Assembly (NCBI GenBank): GCA_963920525.1
Contig: OY986436.1
Coordinates: 31,041,574 to 31,105,573 of the forward strand
DNA: 64,000 bases
Source of the DNA: Dichetophora obliterata
Lineage: Eukaryota; Arthropoda; Insecta; Diptera; Sciomyzidae
Direction of reading: 5' to 3'
Position 1 is the stretch's first letter; each line of letters starts with the position of its first letter. Below, piece after piece: positions 24,173 through 36,329 of this stretch. The translations under genes and the position numbers were made by a program. The notes beneath the pieces were generated by a model. The model did no database searches and was not told where the DNA came from. It saw only the letters and a list, made by a program, of their open reading frames with translations.

Positions 24173-25532
24173 GACTTTGATGCCTCCGAGAAAAGTAAAA
24201 CATAATAGAAATAACAAAAAAAATTTTTTTTAATAATTTAAATGTTAAAGAATACCATACACAAAAAATTTATAATGATATATAGTAAAGGTTTAAAAAA
24301 AAAATAAAAGATTATGCTTTAAAATGCCTTTGTAAACTTCGTATGTACCTTATGTAGCACTATATTAAGTAAATGCAATGACTGCAATCGACCTTAAGGA
24401 TTTAAAGATATAATCAAAAATATGTGCTTATGTTACATTACAAAAAATGGAAGTGATTTTTGACTTGCATTACAAAATTAGCAAAATTCTTAAAATTGGG
24501 CAAGACTTTTTGTATGCAAATTTTTTTAGAAGGGTTTTAAATAACATAAGTTTATTTTCGAAGTGATCAAATTTAAAAATCTTTGGTTTGATTTTTATTA
24601 GGCTTTTTGATCTGGCATTACGTTAATGGCGTTACGTTATTGAAATTTTCATTGTAGTCCAACTGGGTAATTAAGTTATTAAATAGTTTAGTAATTATGT
24701 AATTTACTAATTAAAAAACAAATTTAAAATATTGTCCCTTCCTTGCCTCAATCATTTTTTCGTTACCTTTAGCCTTCCATTTTTACTAAAACAAAAAGTT
24801 TACGAAACGTTTACTAAAAATTTACGAAAAAGAAAAATTACATTTGTGAGACAGTGAAGACGATTTGATAATCATGGTAAGTGAATTTATGTATTAATTG
24901 CTTGAATTAATAAAATAAAAATACTTTTTTTAGATAATATCATCAAATTGTAAGTTTTTAAGATGTTTGAATTTTTGGCCACTGTAGACTTTATTGTGGA
25001 AATGCTCATATAGTTAATATGAAGACACAGAATTGCACATCACAAAACTTCATAATTGACAAACATGAAATCAATTAAATGCACTGTTTTTTTAAACTTT
25101 TCAATATTGAAACCCAGGGAAACCCTATTTTAGAAAAATAAAATTTCACGGAATAATAATTTCGAAACTTTAATTACATTTTCGGAATTAAGATCTCAAA
25201 AAATTTTAATAAACATGCACATTTTTTTAACTTTCAATATTAGAGTAACTTCTAGATATATGTCGAAAACGAAAAAAATAACCCACAAATATTTAATATC
25301 TAATCAATTCCATTTAAGAACTCATTACCCCAGGGCCTTAACACAATAACTTTCTTAAGTATTTAAGTACGCTGATTGATCCTATAAGCCCAGATATATA
25401 TATAATTTAAATGCTTTTCTGATCCTGATCGATAAACTTGAAACTTATGTTAGCAAATTCCTACGATCTCTTAAAAAGCAATAATCTTTTTGACAAGAAA
25501 CTAAAAATATTTTCAATAACTCTCTTGCTCAC

Positions 25533-26613
25533 CACTTATCATCTGCTCTAAATATGTCATTTCCATCATCGCCTCATAGGTCAAGACATCATCATGACGC
25601 TCAAGTACTTCGAGAATTTCTTCACGTACACGTTCCTGCACTTCCTGATTCTTGGCCAACTCAAATAGACCATAACTCATGTTGCTGGAACTTGTTTCAA
25701 ATCCAGCAACAAAGAATACAATAGCCTGCGCAGCCATTTGTTCGATGGTCAGTACAGGCAAGCCGGTTGCTGGATCTATAGTGTTTTTCAATTCTATAAG
25801 TAGATTCATAAAGTCTTTGCGCTGTATTTTTAGGTCTTCACGCGTCTTCACAGTATCACGAACAACACGCATTATGAACTGATTGAAGTCCTGCGGATTG
25901 CGCTGCACACCTAACCACTTGAGGATGTTCGCGTAGGTTAGCTTTAAGAGTAACCAAAATATATTTTGATCACTCTTATCAAAGAAATGACGACCCATGC
26001 GACGAAATTCTACATTAGGGTCTTTTAGACTGTTGCACTCTAGGCCAAATACACAGGTTCCTATGACGTCTGTGGTAAAACGACCCATTATATCATGTAG
26101 CTCAACTATGCCATTGTTAGAGTTTTCTACGAGCAATTCAAAAGCCTGCTCAAATTGTTTAGCCACGCCCACTATGGTGGGAAACATAAACTTCATTTTA
26201 CCCGATGTAAAAGTGGGCGTTAATTTCGTGCGCATACTTCGCCACTTTTCTCCAGGCAATAGAAAAAGATGCCCTGCCATCGGATCTCCTTGCTCATTTT
26301 CGTACTCGCTGCGATCGGTGAATTTGTTAAAGTCCTTAATCAATACTGCTTTTACCACGTCTAGATCCAACACAACGGCAATGGGTTGGGTAAAGATATA
26401 AGCACCAGCAATTTTGGCTTGACCTTTGTATGTCTGATAGACTTCGTGCAGGAGCTCTGATAAATGAACCGAGCGCGTGTAAAACAAGTTACCAAAAAGA
26501 AAATGCGTTTTTAGCTGCTTGACACCTTTTAACTTCCAGTAACTGTATATATAATGCAAGAAACCGAATACCACAGCAAGGACCGTGGCTAATATAATGA
26601 TAACATAACTCAT
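25533..26613 (-). CDS. Cyp6a-like: cytochrome P450, CYP6 family, exon 1 (N-terminal part)
   Basis: Exon 1 encodes residues 1-360 plus the first base of codon 361. The start ATG at 26613 begins a hydrophobic N-terminal anchor (residues 2-21) that would hold the enzyme in the endoplasmic reticulum membrane, followed by the linker 'YWKLKGV'. Visible P450 motifs are the C-helix WxxxR (W124 to R128, 'WRSMR'), the CYP6-typical 'LTPTFTSGKMKFMFP' (131-145), and the oxygen-binding I-helix motif 'AGFETSS' (303-309). The exon ends in 'YLEQMIS' and joins exon 2 to give the K-helix ExxR. Total protein is 498 aa, normal for CYP6. There is no premature stop. CYP6A-like is the best subfamily guess; orthology to a named gene cannot be told. 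Confidence 0.94.
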
Positions 26614-28023
26614 TATTTGATTTTGTGCTTTCTTTTTATAGCTAGCTTAAAGTGGAACCGTATACGACAACGTTTGAAATTAAACTAATTGTGAGTTCAT
26701 AATACTTTTATTTTAAGTTGCTTAAAATCCAAAAAACTCATATGACATGGAAAAAACTAACATCGCTAAGCAGACCTTCTCAGAGCAAGAGTGATAAGGA
26801 ATTATAAAAAGATTATTTAATTTTTAGTGGTCGTAACCACTAACAACAATAAAAAAACAAAAATAAAGTAAACACTTTTTATATAATAAAGAGACTTATG
26901 ATCTCATCCACACTATTCGCTCTACGCGTACCTACTCAATTACAAATATTTGTAACTTGTTTATTTTTTTTTGTTCTTAATTTTGCTTGTAGTGACGATC
27001 GTGGCATACTGTTTAGAGTGTGTGGACAGAAAGCTAAAGAATAGCGGTAGGCTTGGCTTTATTCAAATATGAGACAGAATGCTTTTTAATTGATTTTATA
27101 TATGTGCTTGGATGTCACCTCTCTGTAGAAATTGATAAACCTCGGAGAGTAAAAACTGTCGTGCAAAGCATTTTGAGAACATGAGCCATTTGGCGTTGGT
27201 TTAAAACTCGTAGGTTTACTTCTCAATTATCAGCAAGCACAACATAGTTGAGCCATAGTAGTTCGATAAAAGTGCTTTCAAGAGCTGAAATAGCGAAAGC
27301 TTTTTCTTTTCAATAGAACATGGATTAGTTTAGATACGAGAAAAGATCAAAGTAATTAAACTAGTTTTGTCTAAGAACGTTTTGGGTTATTTGTTTTTTA
27401 AAGCACAAACAATATTTTAAAAACTAAAGATATTTTGGTCAAACATTAATGACTACCTATTTTTGTTATATTACACAGGGCAACACTGATTCTGCGGCAT
27501 GAGATTTGGTAGTCAATTTTAGTAAATACATTGATGAAGATCTTCGCCTTCTATTTAGATTATTTAAACTGACTCTGGTTCTCGCGATAAACCATTATTT
27601 TAAAAATTAAGAAGGTTTCATCACAGATCTTAACATAACTCCAGAAAAAATAGTCTGATTTGGTAAAATAAAATCCAAAATCCAAAAATCCGCAGCTAAA
27701 TTACCTCCAAGTCACACTTACATTATTTTTAATTAGCTGAATAGTTTCGGAGAAATTCAGAAAGTTCTTTTGAAAAAACATTTTTTTTATGCAGAATTTA
27801 AACTTTTTTGTTATTTTATAATTCAGAAAAATGAAAAACGTTAAAATAGCTCTTTTTTAATATTCAGTTATAAGCGCACATATGTTACAAAGAAAATAAG
27901 CCATATTTTATTAAAATCAATTGGCATGTTTTGGTTTAATTCACATTTTATGATGATATCTCATTTTATTAAAATCAATTCAGCAAAATCAATTTTTATT
28001 AAAATCAAATCATTAAAATAGTT
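26614..28023. other. 5' flank of the P450 gene, non-coding
   Basis: AT-rich, with no other gene. It would contain the P450 promoter and any xenobiotic-response sites; none could be assigned by eye. Confidence 0.4.
26875..26885 (-). promoter_or_regulatory. possible TATA box of the P450 gene
   Basis: On the minus strand this reads TATATAAAAAG, about 260 bp upstream of the ATG, leaving room for a transcription start near 26845 and a 5' UTR. A second TATAAAAAG at 26632-26640 is too close to the ATG. Sequence match only. Confidence 0.25.
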
Positions 28024-28080
28024 CAGCGGCGGATCTGAAAAAAATCTTTGGGGGGACACACTTTTTCGATTTTTGGTAAT
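28024..28080 (+). repeat. possible hAT 5' terminus scrap
   Basis: CAGCGGCGGATCTG followed by a GGGGGGAC block has the look of a hAT end. No partner terminus, transposase or target duplication was matched to it. Confidence 0.3.
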
Positions 28081-28256
28081 TTTGACTCTCTACAAATCGT
28101 CTAACTAAAATTAGTTTAAAATAATTCGTCTCTAATAATTCTTTTAGAACTCTCTCTCAAAAGACAAATTGTTTATAGATGAATTGTAGCTAAACGATTT
28201 GAAATTATACGAATTGTTTTAGATACATTTTTGCAGACGCAAATTTCCATCATAGC

Positions 28257-30634
28257 TGTTAAATTGCGATTGCGATTAGTAATCAATTAGATTACTTTTT
28301 AAAAAGAATTGTAATGATTATATTATCCTTAAGGGAGAAGTTTATGATAAGTAAGTGATTACGATTACAAATAATCAAAAAATTATAACGATTACTTGAG
28401 ATTACACAAAATAATCAAAAAGAATCAAAAGTAATCAAAAAAATAATCCGATTACTTATCAAGATTATTTTTGATTCTTTTTTGATTATTTTAAGAATTT
28501 CAGTCTTATGACGTGGGTATTCTAGGCAAACATGTTGGGTGAGCTTTTTTGTTGTTATGATATGATATGTTATGTTTTGTTATGATGAAATTGACACATC
28601 TGGGTCTTCACAGGACACTGATAAGCCCGATCAGTGATCTCAATTGACACACCAACTCTTCTGCTATTTGAATGACAGAAAGCCACTATGTTTTTTAAAG
28701 TTGACCCCTGCCGCGAAGGCTTAATTCAACGGTGCTCCAATGCTTGGGACAAATATGAAGCGTCGGTCAACGCCCTACGGAATTCAAGAAAGACCACTTT
28801 GAAAGGTTCCTCTAATCACATGCCACAGAACCCCCAACACTGATGTCAAAAAGACACTATTCATGACCGTGACTCATTCAGCCACTCGAATTTAAACATG
28901 ACTTGGATATTTTAATAACCATGGGTTATCTCAGTATCAATACCAATAATACAACCCATTATTTTTTGGCCGCTACAAAATCATCACATTCATATCAAAG
29001 GTCATCACTCTCTGACATGAAAAATTAAGGCAACATACTAGGCCTGTCACTCATGCAATCAAATTCCTCAATCTCAGTGGACACAACTCAGACTATTTAG
29101 GTTTCCCGTCGCCTGTACTCAAATTCCAAAGGTAACAGTATATTGATCCGGTTGTTGCTTACCTTTCTAACATTTACTGTTTGAAATTAGCGAGATTCAA
29201 TCTACCATCATTCTCTTAGTAATTTAAGGGAAAGCCCGAGTTCAACTAAAGTGTAACTCACACCGGCCTTTCTGGCCTAACCACAGCCAGAGCGCTTTGA
29301 ATACCCACGTGGGCCTAACCCATACGACAGTCAATACCTGGGCTCAAGGCTCCACCTGACAAGGCTCTTCAACATCCCGTCTTACAGACCAAAAGTTCTT
29401 AGAACACTTATATTTGATTGTGACACCTTCAGCCACTCGAATTGTACATGACTAGGTTAAAAAATAACCATAGGTTTCCCAGTAAAACCGGGTAAACCTC
29501 AATCCTACTTATGCAACGTCGTTATCCTCATTAAGACTTAATTAAAAGCCTTTTTCAGAAAACTAAGAAGCATGAGCCGTTGTATACCAATTGGCTTATA
29601 CAACGGTCCGAAGGTTAAATGTTTCCTACATAATAACCTTTATTCCAAGATAGGTGTGCAGAACAACGATAGATCAGGTCTCTTCATCATTGATGGATGA
29701 CTGTCCCCGCTCTTCAAGTTATGTTGGATTGATCGTCCATCGAAAGCGTATTATTTACAATAACGGTGTTATGATAACTTAATAAAAAAACAATGCTTTC
29801 TCCAAGAATTTGGCAGCAACAACCAAGGCTCAAGGTAAACCTTTTTATTTTACAGTTATCAGACGAACACCCAAGAGCCGTGCCTCAAGAATGAACTTAT
29901 TATGAGATCAGTACATGGGCCGTGCCCCATGAACTGCCCATCCAATAACAAACCCTCACCCTTTTTTCCTGGCTTGGGACAGGCAGATTCCCCGAAGGTC
30001 CTCTTGCGGGTTTGCTATTTGAATGACAATACAAGTGATGAAATGGTTTGGCAAAAGTATGGCTTGTTGAAGGAACCATTTCTTTCATTCAGTACGCCTT
30101 TAATGTCCTCAGCGCCAGTTGAAAGATTATTTTCTTTCGCTAAAATAGTAAAAACTACTAGAGGGCATTCATTGTCTGATTTTTCTTTTGAAAAATTAGT
30201 GCTTATGAAGCAAACAGTAATTTAGAGTAAAAAGGTTTTATTTTTGTTTCGTTTATGTTGTACTTTAATACATTATTGTTCTCGTTCTTGTTTTTTGTCA
30301 ATCTTTGTTTTATAATGAAATACAGAACTTTGTTTTTTTTAATAAAATTTAACAAAATTTTATTTACCTAAGACTGAAATTCTTAAAATAATAAAAAAGA
30401 ATCAAAAATAATTTTGAAAAGCAATTGGATTATTTGTTTGATTACTCTTGATTCTTTTTGATTATTTTGCGTATTCTTAAGTAATCGTTATTATTTTTTG
30501 ATTATTTGTAATCATAATCTTTTGATTACTGAGCCAAACAGAAAAGAATCGTACTTAATCAATTATTTTAACTTTTTGAAAAACAGAATCGAATAAGTAA
30601 TGATTACGACGAGTAATCATTATTCAACATCTAT
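28257..30634 (+). mobile_element. hAT element with long AATC-rich inverted arms
   Basis: Bases 28257-28513 and 30369-30634 are inverted copies. Shared blocks include 'AAGACTGAAATTCTTAAAAT', 'GATTCTTTTTGATTATTTTG' and 'TTTGATTATTTGTAATC'. The arms are rich in short AATCAAAAA-like motifs on both strands, plausible multiple transposase-binding sites. The core contains a hAT C-terminal domain and about 1.3 kb of rearranged, non-coding sequence with internal repeats ('TCAGCCACTCGAATT' near 28870 and again near 29430). No clean 8-bp target duplication was found. Confidence 0.7.
30019..30225 (+). pseudogene. hAT transposase C-terminal fragment
   Basis: The frame reads 'VWQKYGLLKEPFLSF', then 'TPLMSSAPVERLFSFAKIV', 'RGHSLSDFSFEKLVLMK', the hAT dimerisation region that in active copies follows the last catalytic glutamate. 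The frame stays open upstream to 29902, but that part shows no hAT similarity and seems to be joined filler. Zinc finger and catalytic aspartates are absent. It belongs to the element at 28257-30634. Confidence 0.75.
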
Positions 30635-31208
30635 GATTTCCATATACACTTATTTCTCCTTTTTTTTAAATAAACACATATCGAATAGTGAATAAAAACT
30701 ATAAAAATAACTTATTGTTTGGAATAAAGGTTGATTTATTCAAATGTATCCCGTTTTAAAAAAACATCTCTCATTTTTAATTATTTGTAATGAAAAATGC
30801 TTTTATTACAAAAAAATTAAAGCAATGTGAAATTTGTATTTCTTGTGATATGACTATGATATGGCACACTATAAAAAGAAAACGAACATTATTCAATGTA
30901 GGTATACTTGTGAGTGCTAGTAGATAGAGGAAAAAGTTATTGGACAAAAAAATCATACAATTTTTTTTTGCGGTTAAGTTATCAAGTTCACTAATATTTA
31001 ATTTAATCTCTCTATCGAATAAGCAGTAATGGGAGTCCATTTCATCGTTCTTGCTGCATTGTTGAACGTTACTTTGTTTTAAATCATCGAAATTCAGAAA
31101 AATTTCGCTTAGCTGTTGCTGTACTGAGGAGAAGCGTAGCGAATATAGCAAACGATTTAAAAATCAGGGGAAAAAATTTCATTATCACATAGAGAAAAAA
31201 CGGATAGA
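30635..31208. other. non-coding AT-rich stretch
   Basis: No gene or repeat was recognised. Confidence 0.35.
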
Positions 31209-32205
31209 GCAGAATAACCAGGTAGATGCAATTCGAAGAGCAAAACATTGGAGTAGCTATAATGTCACTATTGACAGTTTATAGGTCTGTTCACGTACTT
31301 TTCTAGTAAAAAATGAAAAACGTCAAAAGTAATAAAATTGAGAGAGAATTAACTTTGACTTAAAAAAGTAAACGATCGCTTTTCTGGTAAAATAATGAAA
31401 AATGTTAAATAAATACGTCTAAGAAAATCTAAAAAAACTCAGCTGCTACACACACACATACTTTAAAAACTTTAAAAATCTTGAATGGAGAGAAAATGTG
31501 ATATCCTCTTTATTACACAATTCTCTCAGTAAACGAATTTTCAGGCACTTTCTAGTAAAAACTTTTGAAATATTTCGTTTGCTTTTAACTACGCGAACAG
31601 ACCTTATGTTTATTCGTTCAACCATAGGGATGTATAATTTACTTGTAACCGTATAAATCAATTGAGTACCTAGATTTGATGTATAAACATGTAAAAAAAC
31701 TAAACAAAAATCTTAAAAATTTCATAAAATGAGACGTTTTTTGAGATATAATAAATAATTAATTTTAGTTTTGCCTTAAATGAAGCAAATGAAAGTTTAC
31801 TTCCATGGATATTTACTTTTAATATAATGTTTATTCGACTAATTATTCGATTTTGTAGTAACCAATTTATTTGTGTAGCTATGTACGGCTGATTTAAACT
31901 GTCAAAATATATTTTAACAAGTCAAATTGCTGTTGGAAAACAACATTTTTTTAATGAAATCGACGATTGTTTGCTAATTTAATCGTGCTGGAAGGGAAAC
32001 TAGCAATTAATGAACTGTTTTCGAATTATCGCGACGGGAGGAAGTTATAGGCAGTCCAGAAAATCCATTGTAAAAACTGATTAAATAAGTAAGTAAAAAT
32101 TTATAACATCTTTAAAACAGCTCATTTTGCCTTATAATTACGCCTTTGTTATTGTTTTGTTGTCGAAGAGAGCGTATTTCTAGTGCATCTACCTGGTTAT
32201 TCTGC
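31209..32205. mobile_element. roughly 1-kb element with 22-bp inverted ends
   Basis: The left end (31209-31230) and right end (32184-32205) are perfect reverse complements over 22 bases, sharing AGAATAACCAGGTAGATGCA. There is no coding content, and a smaller MITE is nested at 31283-31604. Superfamily unknown; it could also be two inverted copies of a short repeat. Confidence 0.5.
31283..31604. mobile_element. MITE-like element, 322 bp
   Basis: Ends are AGGTCTGTTCACGT on the left and, in reverse complement, AGGTCTGTTCGCGT on the right. Inner matches ('ACTTTTCTAGTAAAA' against 'GCACTTTCTAGTAAAA') occur as direct subterminal repeats. Non-coding. Confidence 0.6.
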
Positions 32206-32529
32206 CATGGGAGTAGATATCATTTATCTGAGTTTCGCTTCTATTTGACTAGATAATTAAATAAATATTTAAAAAGCTTGTAGAAGTTTTAAGTGAACAA
32301 TATTTATAAAACAATGAGGCTTATAATTTCATGCAAACTTCTTGCTTTACCTATTTACTTTAAATTTTTGGAAATTGATTATTTTTTGCAATAGAACACT
32401 TAAGCTTCAACTCCTTTTTTTTAGACTGAACCAACGTTCAGGGGATGCCCCTATGCAGGGGATGCCCCTATGCTCGTAGGCATTGTGTTAATTCAGAAAA
32501 TTGGTGGTAGGTAGTTGGTCGGTGGAAAG

Positions 32530-32714
32530 TTGAAGTAGTGTCTGCGAAGATTTGTTTTAAACTTTTACAGCTAAAAACTGCCGGGAAATATGCTCGCAGG
32601 GAGACCATTCCACAACTTTGCCATGCGATTTAAGAACAAATACCGAACAGACCTTAAAAACACACGAGCTGCTATCGTAAGGCTATGTGTCTCCCTTGAA
32701 CTTTTCCCATGGTA
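32530..32714 (-). pseudogene. LINE C-terminal fragment, interrupted by a hAT
   Basis: On the minus strand the frame reads 'YYHGKSSRETHS', then 'FLNRMAKLWNGLPASIFPG', the typical C-terminus of Jockey/CR1-type LINE proteins ('RTxxLWNxLP'). Sequence just beyond the hAT (34221 upward) continues the same frame ('CLSLRYR') once the hAT and one target duplication copy are ignored, so the hAT inserted into an existing LINE copy. No other LINE domains are nearby. Confidence 0.65.
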
Positions 32715-32722
32715 GTACCTAT

Positions 32723-34212
32723 CATGGGTGTCGCTAAGGGGGAAAGGGATGTGCATTTTCCCCCCCTAGAGATAAAAAAAATAAGACAAATGAAAAGCAA
32801 CCAAATTTCTTAGTTCACTCACTTGACTTGCTTGACCGATAATTCCCGAACGTCGAAACTCGAGTGAATTCGCTAATTCCATTTCAAGCAAAATTTGTTC
32901 CTTTGTTCATATTCCTCAATATGGATGTTAACAAGCATTTATGCCCACAGTGAATACCCCAATGACATTGCATAAGCTTTTAAATTCTTTAATGGCAACA
33001 CTTATTTTAGTAGTTTTTTTAAATGTAAACGCAACTCTGAAAAATGTCAGTATTTAGTTCGGCTCATTTCTCCAATTGTAATTGTAATTGAAACGAGCAG
33101 AGCACACAAAGTGTTTTCAATTATCTCTATATCATCTTATTCATATTTGCTATTATTAATAATTCCAGATTAAATAATTGGAAATAATTAACTCGCTGTA
33201 GCAACAATGGACACCCAACAAGTGCCCACCAACTGTAATTTTTTTTTGCTTTGCAGTAAATTCAAAAAGAAAAAACCTGAAGGAGCAAGCAGTGATAGCA
33301 ATGAATAGGATGAAAATGTATAAAACAAAAAGTAGAACAAAATAGAGACAATATCGCATGTTCTTAGCTCAATCACCAGAACGGGAGATGCTCAACCTCA
33401 GGCAGTATCTCAAGACCCTTATATTAATGTATGTTCTTGTGATGATTCTTTCGGTTACCTTCCGAGACAAATCTCATCCAAAAGCCTGGACTCGGAGCCC
33501 GATTATTCGAGCCACCGTGACAATCCTAATTGAAGAAACCATCTATCAGAAAGCCCTTCAGAATTCTGTAAAAGGTCATTAATAATAACATACTTGGGCT
33601 CCATTATTACATCTATTGAAGTATGTTTTACTGAAGAAAACGATGTCAGTCGCAAATCTCGCAGAAACTTGCAAAACTTTCGCCCAATTTTATGATTTAC
33701 CAAGCATTAAAAACGAAATCGAACTTTGGCAGAAATTTTGGTATAATAAACCCAACCTAACAAATCTAACTATTATTGATGTCTTAAAAGAGACCAAAAC
33801 CGTCTTTCCCGAAAAGGGAAAACATTGCAAATTTTTATTGTTCTACCGTGCCCAACGTGTACAATAGAACGATTGCTTAGCAGCCTCAGACGACTACAAA
33901 CCTGGTTACGAAGCACCATGGGGAAAAATTGCCTCAATGGTCTAGCCACTATGAGTGTGCATAGAAAACTAATTTATGAAAACTTAAAAGATAACTTTTT
34001 TTAAAGTTTTAGTTTTGGTTTAGTCAAGAGCTCGTGAAGCTTTAGACATTGAACTTATTACCGTTTTTATTACAATGGACGGAAGTAGAGGTAGTAAGGC
34101 TCACACTTCAAATAAGTGTAAAGTGATCTTGACTTTACCAATAATTCATACTTTTCACATCCTTCATAGATCAAACTGCCCCCCCTTGGGTCATTAGCTG
34201 GCGACGCCCTTG
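32723..34212 (+). mobile_element. hAT transposon, internally deleted, 1490 bp
   Basis: Ends are CATGGGTGTCGC on the left and, in reverse complement, CAAGGGCGTCGC on the right. The flanking duplication GTACCTAT is perfect (32715-32722 and 34213-34220). It contains a broken ZMYM1-like transposase C-terminal region on the plus strand and sits inside the LINE remnant at 32530-32714. Confidence 0.88.
33616..34004 (+). pseudogene. hAT transposase C-terminal region, frameshifted
   Basis: The first frame (33616-33867) reads 'FAQFYDLPSIKNEIELWQKF' and 'IIDVLKETKTVFPEKGKH', the ZMYM1-like hAT segment before the dimerisation domain. A frameshift at about 33835-33850 moves coding to the next frame, 'TIERLLSSLRRLQTWLRST' and 'NCLNGLATMSVHRKL', ending with TAA at 34002-34004. 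The domain order matches the family. One frameshift plus missing N-terminal and catalytic parts make it inactive. Confidence 0.8.
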
Positions 34213-34229
34213 GTACCTATAGCGAAGGC

Positions 34230-36329
34230 TGAGGCAACCAACATTACGTCGATTCCAAGAGAGTTTAAAGGGGATGAAATATTTGCATCATACATCGCAC
34301 TACGTCAAATTCGGTCCAGATTAAATAAAATCTTTGCAATTCAGATAAGGACCAATGTAATTAAACTATAATTTGTCTATGAAAATCTTACGTTATTTGC
34401 TTATTTAAAGCACAAAAAGATATTCAAACAGTTCAGATATTTTTGTCAAAACATAAACGATTACCTATTTTTATTTTAATTTATGATAATTGCCTGCCTC
34501 AAGTCATATTATCATACACATTAAAAAAATTTTTGTTGAAATTCACTGCAATCATTATAGGCAATATATGTAGACAACAGGTTTTTGGCTTTTGCTTTAT
34601 ATACACATTTATTAAAATTCAAAATGTGTTTAACTTTTTATATTGTAGCAAAATTAAACATGACTTGCATGATTTCACTTTAATAAGTGTGTATCATTAA
34701 TCTTAAATCTACTAGTCTCTTGCAGAAAAAAATTTGAATAACTGCTGAGTAATAATGATATCATAAATTTGGGGAATTAGCGCTTAAATTTCTTTCTATT
34801 TTTTATATGCAAATATAAGTGGAACTTGTTACATTTCAAATGCATACATTTTTTCGCATATACATACATATTACATACACTTATACATATTAATTGACTG
34901 ATTTGATTAATCTAAACTACTTTTGATAAATATAATAAATTTTAATAAAAACAACAGCTCCATATGCTACCGTTCTTGAATCGAAGCTAAATCTAATGAG
35001 CATAAAAATTGGTATCTACATTAGACCGGCCCACTTTTTCAACGTTTTTCGAAAAGTTCCCGGGACCCATTGATCTCTGATTATACTTTTAAAAACATGA
35101 ATTTTGGTATATAACACTTTAATATTAATTAACGGTAAATGTTCGCGCCATAATCTACAAATCTTCGAATTATACATCGAAATGCCCTCAAATTCCTCAA
35201 AATGCAAAATTTATGTAGTTAATCAAAAAATTCTTCCTCGTGCTCCTGTAACAAGGGGTAATAAGATTTGAAGTTATCAAACTTTCGTAATAATTTTCAT
35301 CAAAATTTAAACAAATATAAATTGGTAAAAGTCGTTCCATTAGTTTCTTAAGGCTCAACGAAAATAGACGATTTTCTCCGTAACGATTAAAAACGTAAGT
35401 GTTCGGTTAAATACATTTTAATGTAGTTACCCAAAATGAGCAAACGTAACTGAACGAAATTAAACGAAACAGTTTGAAAAGACGTATTATTCCGTAAGAA
35501 CCGAACTGCTAGCGTAGCAACTCGTCAAAAACAGCTGTGCAGAGTTCGTTTTTATTTTATTTTCATCAATTTGTTTCAACTTTACCATTATTTCACTCAT
35601 CTTTCGCAAATCTTTAATAAAAATTCAAAAATTCCCAAATTAAATAAAAAAATAACTCTATTGCCAACTGATCAGCTGATTCAGAAGAGTTGAGCAGCTC
35701 GTTTCATTTTGGGCTAAGTCCGTAAACATCCGTAACGAGTGTAGACGTTTGTCAAGTTGCTATCGTCTCGTTTCGATGTATCGATTTTTTGGGGTTTGTT
35801 TAGATAAAGCAGCTTTAATATCAGAAACAAATGAAGTTTCCAAGTCATTATTGGTAAGAGTACTGGTACAACTTTCACTCGTATGCACTCGTATGGGTGG
35901 GGCCAAACATTTTCATTTTATGTGAACCCAAAGTTCGAGCCCAAAAATGTTTAAACGGTTTCTTAATCTCTAATATTTAGTCCTTCTTTTGGTTAAATTT
36001 TTTGTAATTTTATGCATCCAGCTCAGGACTAAATAAGCGGTTGTCTTAAAAATATTGATTAAAAAGTAACGGTATCAAAATTTTGTGTATACCATTGTTT
36101 GATAAGTTTACTTCTGTCCGTCCTCAAAAATTTTCATCAATTTGCTATGAATAGTTCAGGAGATAATCACTTTTTTATAAAATAACTCAAATAGTTTCTA
36201 AGTCTTTTTTGCAAGGAAACAAATAAATTTTTTTTTGCAAAAATTTTTATGCCTTTATTTTTCTACTACTAAATAGTAATATAGTCATATAATAAAATAA
36301 ATATATAAAATAGTATAAAAAAAAATAAA
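34230..36329. other. non-coding AT-rich stretch
   Basis: No supportable gene. A patch at 35340-35770 has mixed composition and several ACGAAA-type short motifs, but no clear repeat structure was resolved. Confidence 0.35.

Larger units (their letters stand above)
18379..25532 (-). other. intron of the P450 gene, 7154 bp, repeat-filled
   Basis: The donor is GTGAGC (25532 downward) and the acceptor is poly-T followed by CAG (18381-18379), phase 1. Insect CYP6 genes commonly have an intron at this place, usually only tens of bases long, so 7 kb is strikingly expanded. Contents: a dispersed non-coding repeat near 19310-19725, a 1.7-kb inverted-repeat element (20189-21871), a 71-bp hairpin (22219-22387), a foldback copy (22262-22925), an inverted-repeat remnant (23783-24172) and AT-rich filler. 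No exon-like frame was seen inside. Confidence 0.85.

Noticed and set aside
26632..26640. TATAAAAAG as the P450 TATA box
   Set aside because: Only about 20 bp upstream of the ATG, so transcription would start inside the coding sequence.
32439..32474. Tandem AGGGGATGCCCCTATGC
   Set aside because: Only two short units; self-complementary GGGG/CCCC but no context for function.
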